Source of the DNA: Thermogemmatispora carboxidivorans
Lineage (GTDB): Bacteria; Chloroflexota; Ktedonobacteria; Ktedonobacterales; Ktedonobacteraceae
Direction: 5' to 3'
Assembly (NCBI RefSeq): GCF_000702505.1
Contig: NZ_JNIM01000001.1
Location: 1,240,001-1,304,000 of the forward strand
DNA length: 64,000 nucleotides
The notes beneath the pieces were generated by a model, which saw only the letters and a list, made by a program, of their open reading frames with translations, was not told the origin of the DNA and did no database searches. This document shows, in pieces, positions 1-6,479 of this stretch; the stretch's first letter is position 1; every line of letters begins with the position of its first letter. A program made the translations under genes and the position numbers.

Positions 1-118
1 TAAATGAGCGGCCACGAATGGCCTTCCTGGCCGCGTAGACGGCCACTTCTTTCAGCGCCTGGGCCAGCAGATCCCCTCTGGCCTGGTGAGGGCTTGCCTG
101 GGAAGGTGTGGATGTCAC
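1..118 (-). CDS. 5' end of gene downstream of cas10d (truncated by window edge)
   Basis: A reading frame opens at a GTG (118-116, minus strand) 8 nt after a strong GAGGAGG ribosome-binding site and stays open to the window edge, giving 39 residues that begin MTSTPSQASPHQ and include an Ala/Lys/Arg-rich helix. It starts 62 bp after the cas10d stop on the same strand, so it is almost certainly the next gene of the same operon. In type I-D loci the gene after cas10d (csc3) is commonly csc2 (Cas7 backbone subunit), which is the best guess from position alone. The visible residues are too few and not distinctive enough to confirm that family, so no symbol is given. Confidence 0.6.
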   Translation of the reverse strand, partial: MTSTPSQASPHQARGDLLAQALKEVAVYAARKAIRGRSF

Positions 119-180
119 AATGAACCTCCTCTTCTAATCTGAGCTGCGGCGAACAGGTGACGGACAGACAGGCGGGGGCG

Positions 181-2901
181 CTAGCCGAGCGCCTCCGCTG
201 CCCCGAGCAGCTGCTCCAGCAGCGGGGCGACCTGGTAACTGAGCGTTAAAGGATTCTGCTGCTGCTTGCCGGCTTTCTCCTCGATCAGGCGATCCACCTC
301 ATGGTAAAGCGCCAGTGGGTCCTGGGCTGCTGCGGTGACCAGGTCGTAGAGGACTTTCACGGTCGACAGGGCGTCCGGTTGCAGCTTATGGGCCAGCTGA
401 TGCAGGAGAGCCAGGCGCCGGCAGAGGGCCCGCACCTGGGAACGGGTCAGTACCTGCTCTGGCAATAACCAGGCAAGCGCCTGGGGTATCCCTTCCGCCA
501 TGAAGGCCACCGGCTCGGACCCGATCATTTCCTGCTCCAAATTGAGCAGTGGCGTTGGCAGGCGCGAGAGCAGGACGCGGCAGTCAAACCAGGCCGCCAG
601 CACGAGGGCTTTCTCCAGCGCGACCAGGTATTGGCGACCGTAGCCCTGCTGGTTGATGGTCAACGGCAGGACAGGCGTAGGGCCGAGCGCCTCCGCATAG
701 CGCGGAAGGATCAGTCCCTGGTGCAGCTCTTTCCGACAGCGCAACTTTTGGAGGACCTGGCCAGCAGCCAGCCGTTGCCACTGCTCCTCGTCGCGCGTCT
801 CCGGGTCGATCGCTACCGTGTCCTCCCCGATGAGGCTCTCGACTGTCTGCCACCAGGCGCGCAGCAGCGGCTCGGGAAAGAAGCTGTATGGGAACAGGTG
901 GAGATAGAAGGTTTGCAGCTCGCTGCCCTGCTTGTCACGATGTGAGGGCCAGGCCAGCTTTTCTAGCAGGAACTGCGCGCGGCAGATGGGACAGATGTTG
1001 CGCTTCGGCTCTCGTGGACTGCCGCCCTCCAGCCGGTTCGAGAATTGCTGCACACCAATGCTCGGCGGCACCTGCAGCGCCATCCACTCCTCGGCAGGCA
1101 AGGGGCTGCTACAGTAGCTGCACTGCCGATCTGTATAGCGCGGATCTGCATAGTGACGCAGGTTGGCCCGAAAGTCGACCGGCTGCTGCAGCTCTCCGCT
1201 GCTCAGATCCCAGAAGCTGAGATGGCGATCCAGATAGTCAAGGATTGCCTCCTCTTGGGGGCTACTCGCTGAGAGCGCCGGCGTGTCGTCTCCTGCAGCT
1301 GTCAGCGGTGACAGGCTAGTAGCTGCAGCCGAAGCTGCGCTGTGGCCCGCTGCTGAACCCTGCGGGTTGTCGCTGTTGGCGGACTGGAGTGAGGTAGGAG
1401 CTCTGTTCCCCCGTTTGCCGCCACGGCCAGCGCGTTGGGGAGCGGCTCGCTGTGCCTGCTCTTCCAGGCGGGCAAGATCGGCCAGGGCGGCGGCTTCCAT
1501 CTCGAGAAGCGGGGTCGCGGGCAGGTCACGGGCCATAGCGTAGCCACGCCGATAGGAGTTGATCAGGGCGTAAAGCGGCTGTCGCTCCTCGGGCACCCCA
1601 AAGAGACGCGCCACTCGCTGCCAGGCGTCCTCGTGCAGGCGTTTCAGTTCCTCACCCCGGTGGGCGTCGAGGAAGTTCCGGTAGGCCATGAGAAACTCGC
1701 CCCGCTTAAGTGCCTCGGGATCAGTGGGCAGCAGCTGCTGCTCCGCCAGCAGCGCCTGACACTGGGCCCGCAGGGCTGGATCAGCCGCCGCTTGCGGCGA
1801 GTTGAGGAAGGTCTCCAGGTCCTGGCGCGCCGCTGCCTCTCGCTCCTGGCGCCACTCATCGCGGTACTGCTTGCGCCTGACCACGTTGGTGATGCTGCCA
1901 AAGATCTGCTCGATGGGGGCGCCGCTCTGGAGGGCCGCCTCGTCGACGCTGATCCCGGAGGGCCGTGCCTTGATGAACTCCGTCAGCCCTTGCTGCTGCA
2001 TCTCTGCCAGCTTGCGGACCACCCGCCGGGCCAGCTCGCGCTGCCGCTCGCGTGTCCATTCAAAAGGAATGGCCCGGTCGAGCAGATAGTCGATGCCTTC
2101 GGCATGGAAGAGCAAGGGAATGCAGTGTTGTTCCCCGTAGTGTTCCTTCAGCAACTCGGCGACCTGATTATGGATCGTGTTCGAGAACAGGCCGCGCAGT
2201 TCGGCCAGGCGGTGGCCGATGAAACGGTACCGCTGCCGAGCCCCGCTGAGATGGAGTCCCTCATTCAGGCGCTCAAGCGCCTTCTGGTGAATATGGCGTT
2301 CATGACGGCTGGCCTGGTCCGAGCTGCGAGACAGGTCCAACACGTCCGCGGTGCGCAGCAGCGCTCTGAGCGGCCCTTCGAGGCGCGTTCGAGGAAGACG
2401 GCACTGCTGCAAAAAAGAGAGGGAAAACTGAGAGATCTGGATTGCTTGATCCTGCTGGCTATCGACCAGAAATTTGATGTCGCGCAGGTACTCCCGCCAC
2501 TCGGGAAAGAAGTGGTCTGCCTGGAGGGCTTCTAGCTCGCTGGCCAGATGCTCCAGAGTGGCCGCGTTGGCATAGCGGACAGGCTTGCCGCTGCTATCCT
2601 GACCATAGGCAGGTAGCTTGTTAATGTCATGGACGGTGATGGCCAGGAGCAGACAGCGCAGCTCGGTGGCCTTCAGTTGAAGGACGGGCCGAAGCCGCTC
2701 GATGATCGCCGCGCCATTGAGCATGTGCTGCCAGAGGCTTTCCCCTTGCTTGCTACCTGTCTGAATGATCTCCTGGTAGCGCCGCAGCCCTTCGTCGACA
2801 ATGCGTTGCAGATACTGCTGAAAGACCTGCTCTGGGTCATCGCTCCGGTAGGTCAGCCCCAGGGCAAACCAGCGCGAGGATTCCTCAGAGGCCGGAGCCA
2901 T
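181..2901 (-). CDS. cas10d: Type I-D CRISPR-associated large subunit Cas10d (Csc3)
   Basis: Large subunit of the type I-D effector; in this subtype the HD nuclease sits on Cas10d rather than on Cas3. The 906-residue protein has an N-terminal HD-type region (His59, then the His91-Asp92 pair in AITVHDINK) and a four-cysteine zinc-finger (Cys594/Cys597 and Cys637/Cys640) typical of Cas10-family proteins. I see no GGDD cyclase motif, as expected for Cas10d and unlike type III Cas10. Residues about 480-550 are an Ala/Ser/Gly/Gln-rich low-complexity stretch that looks like a flexible linker between the two halves. The ATG is preceded by AAGGAG. It is followed by a further gene on the same strand (62 bp) and preceded by a WYL regulator and a CRISPR array, which supports the assignment. 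Family call is by motif and context, not by alignment. Confidence 0.85.
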   Translation of the reverse strand: MAPASEESSRWFALGLTYRSDDPEQVFQQYLQRIVDEGLRRYQEIIQTGSKQGESLWQHMLNGAAIIERLRPVLQLKATELRCLLLAITVHDINKLPAYGQDSSGKPVRYANAATLEHLASELEALQADHFFPEWREYLRDIKFLVDSQQDQAIQISQFSLSFLQQCRLPRTRLEGPLRALLRTADVLDLSRSSDQASRHERHIHQKALERLNEGLHLSGARQRYRFIGHRLAELRGLFSNTIHNQVAELLKEHYGEQHCIPLLFHAEGIDYLLDRAIPFEWTRERQRELARRVVRKLAEMQQQGLTEFIKARPSGISVDEAALQSGAPIEQIFGSITNVVRRKQYRDEWRQEREAAARQDLETFLNSPQAAADPALRAQCQALLAEQQLLPTDPEALKRGEFLMAYRNFLDAHRGEELKRLHEDAWQRVARLFGVPEERQPLYALINSYRRGYAMARDLPATPLLEMEAAALADLARLEEQAQRAAPQRAGRGGKRGNRAPTSLQSANSDNPQGSAAGHSAASAAATSLSPLTAAGDDTPALSASSPQEEAILDYLDRHLSFWDLSSGELQQPVDFRANLRHYADPRYTDRQCSYCSSPLPAEEWMALQVPPSIGVQQFSNRLEGGSPREPKRNICPICRAQFLLEKLAWPSHRDKQGSELQTFYLHLFPYSFFPEPLLRAWWQTVESLIGEDTVAIDPETRDEEQWQRLAAGQVLQKLRCRKELHQGLILPRYAEALGPTPVLPLTINQQGYGRQYLVALEKALVLAAWFDCRVLLSRLPTPLLNLEQEMIGSEPVAFMAEGIPQALAWLLPEQVLTRSQVRALCRRLALLHQLAHKLQPDALSTVKVLYDLVTAAAQDPLALYHEVDRLIEEKAGKQQQNPLTLSYQVAPLLEQLLGAAEALG

Positions 2902-3065
2902 GCAAAATCATCTCCTTTCGTTCTTCCAATCCCTGAGCGGGCTTCTGCTGGCTTCTGGCCGGGCCGCCGTGCAGAGAGATCCCTATCAAGGAGGTGCGCC
3001 TTCGCTCGCCAGGATGGCGACCGCTCCCCTTCTCTCTCAGAGAAGAGCGTGACAGGTGATATTAT

Positions 3066-3104
3066 GGCTGATTGATACGACAAATTTTGTCGTATCAATC
3101 AGCC
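3066..3104. promoter_or_regulatory. 39-bp perfect palindrome upstream of cas10d
   Basis: Two 19-bp arms (3066-3084 and 3086-3104, GGCTGATTGATACGACAAA and its exact reverse complement) flank a single central T. It lies 165 bp upstream of the cas10d start in the 436-bp gap after the WYL regulator gene. Without a T-tract after it on the minus strand it is unlikely to be an ordinary terminator. Inference: operator for a dimeric regulator, plausibly the adjacent WYL protein, overlapping or next to the cas promoter; the TTGATA inside each arm resembles a -35 box. The rest of the gap (2902-3065, 3105-3337) shows no convincing gene. Confidence 0.7.
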
Positions 3105-3337
3105 GGCCCGAGGAAAAGTAAGTACTAGGGCCATAGATGTTGCTGGAGCCATGCTTGCAGCGAGCGGCCCAGGAAGGGCAAGAACCGCCATCATCGCGCA
3201 GAAGAGTGGGGGAGAGGAGCTTCATTCTCATGCCCCAACGGGCTTGGTCATGGCAAGACAAGGATACCCTCCTCATCACCCCGTGCCGACAGCAAAGCTT
3301 GGTTCCGCAGAAGGCTTCTCCTAGCAGCCACGGCAGG

Positions 3338-4543
3338 TCACTGCTCCTCCTCCGGCGCCTGCCAGGGAAGGCCATAGAGTCGTCCCATCTTGCCGACGAC
3401 CCTGCGCATCTCCTCTCGCAACGAGGCTGGCTCAACCAGCTCGGCCCTCTCCCCGTAGCGTAGCAGCTGCTGAATCACCCGCCACCCGTTGTACGCAGTG
3501 GCCCGGATCAGTATCCAGCGTTCCTCTTGCCCTCGCTCGTTCATGCGCACCTCCTCTCGCTCAACCACTTGTGACAACCAGCGCTGACTGAGGCCAGGCT
3601 CAGCGATCCTCGCGTCTAGCCAGAAGCGAAAGGTCAGCACCTGGCGGCGCCGTGTCCCCCCAGTGAGCTGCGGCTCAATCTGCAGCGACTCTTCCTGAAT
3701 GCGGTCGATGCGGAACTCCAGAAATTGCCCGCGCTCGGAATGATAGGCCACCAGGTAAAAATGGCCCTCCATCTGGATCACATGGGCGGGATCGAGATGC
3801 TGATGGGTGACCTCTTTCCCCGAAAGAGGCCGATAGCGAAAGCGGATGTGCTGGCGCTGCTGTATCGCTCGCGCAATCTTCCTGATCAGCTCTCGGTAGG
3901 GCAGATAGTCCATCACAGGTGCCAGATTAAAGTAGACGTAGGGAGTGTGGGCCCACCGTTCAAAGCGCTGCTGCTGCGGCGGTGGCAGTTGCCGGGCCAG
4001 CCGCTCGATGAGTGCCTGCACCTCATCTGCAAACGGATGGCGCGGCTGTGGCTGTGGCAGCGCTTGCGTCGGGTCGGGAGGGGCCAGCCGATAGGGGGCC
4101 GTGAACATCGAGGCCAGAAAGGCCAGACATTCTACCTCTCTATCCGACAGAGACCAGAAGGGAGCCAGGCCCTGATCATCCTCGAGGACATAGCGCGCCG
4201 GGTGCCTTCCCCGTCGCTCCCGAACCAGCACCACGCCAATTGCTTCCAGGATCGCCAGATCTCGCTCGAGCGCGCGATGCGCCTTGCGGAGTCGCGCATC
4301 ATCGGTGGCCTCCTCCCGATCGATGCCGTAGTGCAGCCCCAGGCTGGCAAAAATCTGCGCGCGTGTGCAAGGTCCTTGTCGCAGCAGTGCCAGCAAGCGC
4401 AGAAGTCGCTCGATCCGGAGGGCGGCAAGCCTTTCCTCTGAGGAAAAAGGTTCAGCGCGTTGGAAACCAGCCATGCACTGCTTTCCCTCCACCAATGCAA
4501 GAGAGATGCCTTTTACCATAGAGTCTTGGGCGCCCGCTGTCAA
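3338..4543 (-). CDS. WYL-domain transcriptional regulator (HTH-WYL-WCX)
   Basis: A 401-residue DNA-binding regulator. The N-terminal part (about 35-125) is a winged-helix region (RIERLLRLLALLRQGPCTRAQI), followed by a WYL domain at about 225-300 with FYLVAY at 262-267 (Phe in place of the Trp of the name motif) and a WCX-like C-terminal domain. WYL domains are thought to sense nucleotide or nucleic-acid ligands, and a WYL protein is reported to repress a type I-D CRISPR locus in Synechocystis. Here the gene lies between the CRISPR leader and cas10d, all cas genes reading the same way, so control of the locus is a reasonable inference. The start is a TTG at 4543 with AGAGGAGG 7 nt upstream; an internal ATG at residue 24 with GGAGGG is an alternative. 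Confidence 0.85.
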   Translation of the reverse strand: MTAGAQDSMVKGISLALVEGKQCMAGFQRAEPFSSEERLAALRIERLLRLLALLRQGPCTRAQIFASLGLHYGIDREEATDDARLRKAHRALERDLAILEAIGVVLVRERRGRHPARYVLEDDQGLAPFWSLSDREVECLAFLASMFTAPYRLAPPDPTQALPQPQPRHPFADEVQALIERLARQLPPPQQQRFERWAHTPYVYFNLAPVMDYLPYRELIRKIARAIQQRQHIRFRYRPLSGKEVTHQHLDPAHVIQMEGHFYLVAYHSERGQFLEFRIDRIQEESLQIEPQLTGGTRRRQVLTFRFWLDARIAEPGLSQRWLSQVVEREEVRMNERGQEERWILIRATAYNGWRVIQQLLRYGERAELVEPASLREEMRRVVGKMGRLYGLPWQAPEEEQ

Positions 4544-4694
4544 GGTCAGGCCTCCTCTGCTGTTGGGGAAAATATGCCGCTGTTGTTGCTCATGCCGTTC
4601 GCTTCGAGCATCTCGGCACCCGGCCTTCCACGTAGCGATGCTCGAAGGGCTTTCCAGGCCGCTGGAAGGCTATAGTGGCTGGCATCATAGCCGC

Positions 4695-4724
4695 AAAAAA
4701 GCGGTCACTACTGACCGCTTTTTT
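4695..4724. terminator. Bidirectional terminator inside the CRISPR leader
   Basis: A perfect 13-bp stem (AAAAAAGCGGTCA at 4695-4707 with TGACCGCTTTTTT at 4712-4724) and a 4-nt loop. The A6 on one side and T6 on the other allow intrinsic termination on both strands. It lies just before the promoter at 4742, so it would shield the array from transcription coming from the left, or stop leftward transcripts out of the array before the WYL gene. Confidence 0.75.
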
Positions 4725-4741
4725 GGGATGCTCGAAACCGC

Positions 4742-4770
4742 TTGACGGAGGCCGCTCCAGATGCTAGCCT
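4742..4770 (+). promoter_or_regulatory. Likely pre-crRNA promoter
   Basis: TTGACG (4742-4747) is followed after 17 bp by TGC-TAGCCT (-10 at 4765-4770 with an extended-TG at 4762). The predicted transcription start near 4777 is a few bases before the first repeat. The -35 matches consensus at 5 of 6 positions, the -10 only at 3 of 6, so confidence is moderate; position and orientation fit pre-crRNA transcription. Confidence 0.5.
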
Positions 4771-4782
4771 AGAGAGGGGGCT

Positions 4783-5334
4783 GTCGGAAGGCAGCGGAAG
4801 CCCGATGTGGGATTGAAACCTTGACCACCTGGGAATTGTCCCGATGTCGCCAGGGGAGTCGGAAGGCAGCGGAAGCCCGATGTGGGATTGAAACGCAGAT
4901 CGACAGAGGCATCTCAATGGCCCCTGTCGCCGTCGGAAGGCAGCGGAAGCCCGATGTGGGATTGAAACTCCAGAGACACATAGCGTGAGATATCCTGACC
5001 TGCGTCGGAAGGCAGCGGAAGCCCGATGTGGGATTGAAACTATGTTTTCAAACGGTGCTATGAGCACTGATTTTGTCGGAAGGCAGCGGAAGCCCGATGT
5101 GGGATTGAAACCTTTGAGACTCTTGACAACCTCCCTCAGCCCCCACTCAGTCGGAAGGCAGCGGAAGCCCGATGTGGGATTGAAACCATATAGGTATGGG
5201 CCTCACAGAGGGCATAAGCACAGAGTCGGAAGGCAGCGGAAGCCCGATGTGGGATTGAAACGAGAAGACATGGAGTTTGCCGTCCCCATCATGATTGGTC
5301 GGAAGGCAGCGGAAGCCCGATGTGGGTTGGAAAC
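4783..5334 (+). CRISPR. CRISPR array, 8 repeats of 37 bp and 7 spacers
   Basis: Repeats at 4783-4819, 4858-4894, 4932-4968, 5004-5040, 5075-5111, 5150-5186, 5225-5261 and 5298-5334. Seven are identical (start GTCGGAAGGCAGCGGAAG, end GTGGGATTGAAAC); the eighth has two substitutions near its end (GTGGGTTGGAAAC). Spacers are 38, 37, 35, 34, 38, 38 and 36 bp. The ATTGAAAC 3' end is the usual 8-nt 5' handle of crRNAs in I-A/I-B/I-D and III systems, so the array reads rightward with the leader on the left and the oldest end on the right. With cas10d 1.9 kb away this is most simply the type I-D array. I recognised no source for any spacer. Confidence 0.98.
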
Positions 5335-5407
5335 CCTGAGAGAGGCGATGAGACGGTGGAGCGTGCTAGAAGAGGAGAGAACTGTCGACTAGGGGAGGAG
5401 AAAGAAT

Positions 5408-5430
5408 GAGGCCGCTCAAGAAGCGGCCTC
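5408..5430 (-). terminator. Hairpin after ssrA
   Basis: A 9-bp perfect stem (GAGGCCGCT 5408-5416, AGCGGCCTC 5422-5430) with a 5-nt loop, starting 4 nt beyond the CCA end of ssrA on the minus strand and followed there by ATTCTTTCTCC. It is a likely terminator for ssrA and also separates ssrA from the oppositely transcribed CRISPR array. Confidence 0.7.
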
Positions 5431-5434
5431 GAAG

Positions 5435-5802
5435 TGGTGGAGATGGGGGAGAGTTGAACTCCCCGTCCAGGCAACCCTGTTAAAGGATATCCTACAGGCT
5501 TAGTCGGTGTATTGCTATGCGCGGAGGACTCCCACCGACAGGATTCCTCAGCGCTGGCCCTCTGGTCTTAGATGCCGATTAGAGGGCGATCACCGGCACC
5601 GCAGCCCGTGTCGTCGGCGCCCACATCTGACCCCACAGGCCAAAGTCAGAGGGACGACGCTCGCCTAATTAAGCGGCGAGAGCGTAGGAGTAATTTGCCT
5701 TGTTGGCAGTTATTTTTTTCGCCGGTTGTTTAACGAGAGAGCACACCGGCACCTCGACCTGCAATCCTTTCAACAGCTTGTCTGTCGAAACCCGTCATCC
5801 CC
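5435..5802 (-). ncRNA. ssrA: Transfer-messenger RNA (tmRNA)
   Basis: The 368-nt tmRNA rescues stalled ribosomes together with SmpB. The 5' end GGGGATGACGGG (from 5802) contains the conserved GTTTCGAC and pairs with the 3' end CATCTCCACCA (5445-5435) to form the tRNA-like acceptor stem with an encoded CCA. The T-arm (GGGAGTTCAACTCTCCC) is visible next to it. The internal tag frame (5707-5669) reads GCC AAC AAG GCA to GCT TAA and encodes ANKANYSYALAA, ending in the ALAA protease degron; it follows an A-rich stretch as in other tmRNAs. The gene for its partner SmpB is at 39.6-40.1 kb. The 5' end may be trimmed by RNase P, and I could not place a promoter with confidence. Confidence 0.97.
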
Positions 5803-5963
5803 ATAATACGATCGATCGGGCAGGATAGGATCAACTAACCCCGATCGCCATCACCAGACAGGTCCAGCCAGTCCAAGGCAATCAAAGGCAGGATCAGATA
5901 AACTGCCCCGCTCTTGTGGCCTTCTTATCTTACCACACCATATAACGTCCGGCAAGGGGAGAA

Positions 5964-6341
5964 TTATTTCAGGCGCTCCAAAAAACGTTGGAGATGGACA
6001 ATGAAACGCTCGTGGATGCCTTCCCCGATTTTCTTCTCCTCATCATAAGCCTCGACCCTAAACACCAGACGCCGACCATCCACCTCGACCAGCTCGGCAG
6101 TAGCACGCACCCGCTGGCCGATCGGCGTCGCCGCCAAATGCCGCACATCGACGCGCGTCCCCACCGAAACATACCCCTCCTCGAGAAAATCAGCTACCGC
6201 CCGCCAGGCTGCATTCTCCATCAAGGCGATCATCATTGGAGTCCCAAAGACCTCAACACCTCCTGCCCCAACAGCGGCAGCCGTGTTCTCATGAACAACC
6301 GTCGTGCTCGCCTCACCTTTCAGCCCTGGTTGCAAGCTCAT
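5964..6341 (-). CDS. Hotdog-fold thioesterase, FlK-like
   Basis: A 125-residue thioesterase-superfamily protein beginning MSLQPGLKGEAS. The layout resembles fluoroacetyl-CoA thioesterase (FlK)-like proteins: an ENTAAAVG segment, a helix with EVFGTPMMIALMENAAW holding a conserved Glu, and a strand VDVRHLAATPIG with the His. Such proteins hydrolyse acyl-CoA thioesters; the substrate here is unknown. The frame extends upstream another 26 codons, but the ATG at 6341 fits family length and has a purine-rich GGGATGGGAG before it. It stands alone, 140 bp downstream of the TIR gene on the same strand. Confidence 0.8.
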   Translation of the reverse strand: MSLQPGLKGEASTTVVHENTAAAVGAGGVEVFGTPMMIALMENAAWRAVADFLEEGYVSVGTRVDVRHLAATPIGQRVRATAELVEVDGRRLVFRVEAYDEEKKIGEGIHERFIVHLQRFLERLK

Positions 6342-6479
6342 AACGCTCCCATCCCTTTCTTGTAGTCTTTGTGGGCAGCAGCACAGGTCTCCCATGCTAC
6401 CCCATCTCGCATCTCCCATTCCTTACTACCCGTCTGCTGCCCTCACACATGTCAGACCGTCCACGGTCCTTCTCTCACC

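Larger units (their letters stand above)
4544..4782 (+). promoter_or_regulatory. CRISPR leader region with repeated motifs and hairpins
   Basis: The 239 bp between the WYL gene and the first repeat hold no gene but much symmetry. The 10-mer GATGCTCGAA occurs at 4637-4646 and again at 4727-4736, exactly 90 bp apart, and as its inverse TTCGAGCATC at 4603-4612; the first inverse/direct pair forms an 11-bp stem (4602-4612 with 4637-4647). A second hairpin, GCTTTCCAG/CTGGAAGGC, sits at 4649-4657 and 4662-4670. The region is the leader because the last repeat at the far end of the array is the degenerate one. The repeated motif could be a site for the adaptation machinery; that is inference. Confidence 0.65.

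Noticed and set aside
1435..2535. Long open frame (366 codons) on the plus strand inside cas10d
   Set aside because: Antisense to a gene with clear family motifs; GC-rich codon bias opens such frames, and it has no recognisable domain.
181..2901. Type III Cas10 with cyclic oligoadenylate synthesis
   Set aside because: No GGDD motif in the 906 residues; context with WYL and no type III-specific csm/cmr genes fits Cas10d.
4820..5297. Self-targeting or recognisable phage spacers
   Set aside because: No spacer could be matched by eye to another place in the window or to a known phage gene; a database search would be needed.
5335..5475. Integration (att) repeat of the ssrA 3' end next to the CRISPR array
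   Set aside because: No second copy of the ssrA 3' end and no integrase gene seen in the window; kept only as a hypothesis.
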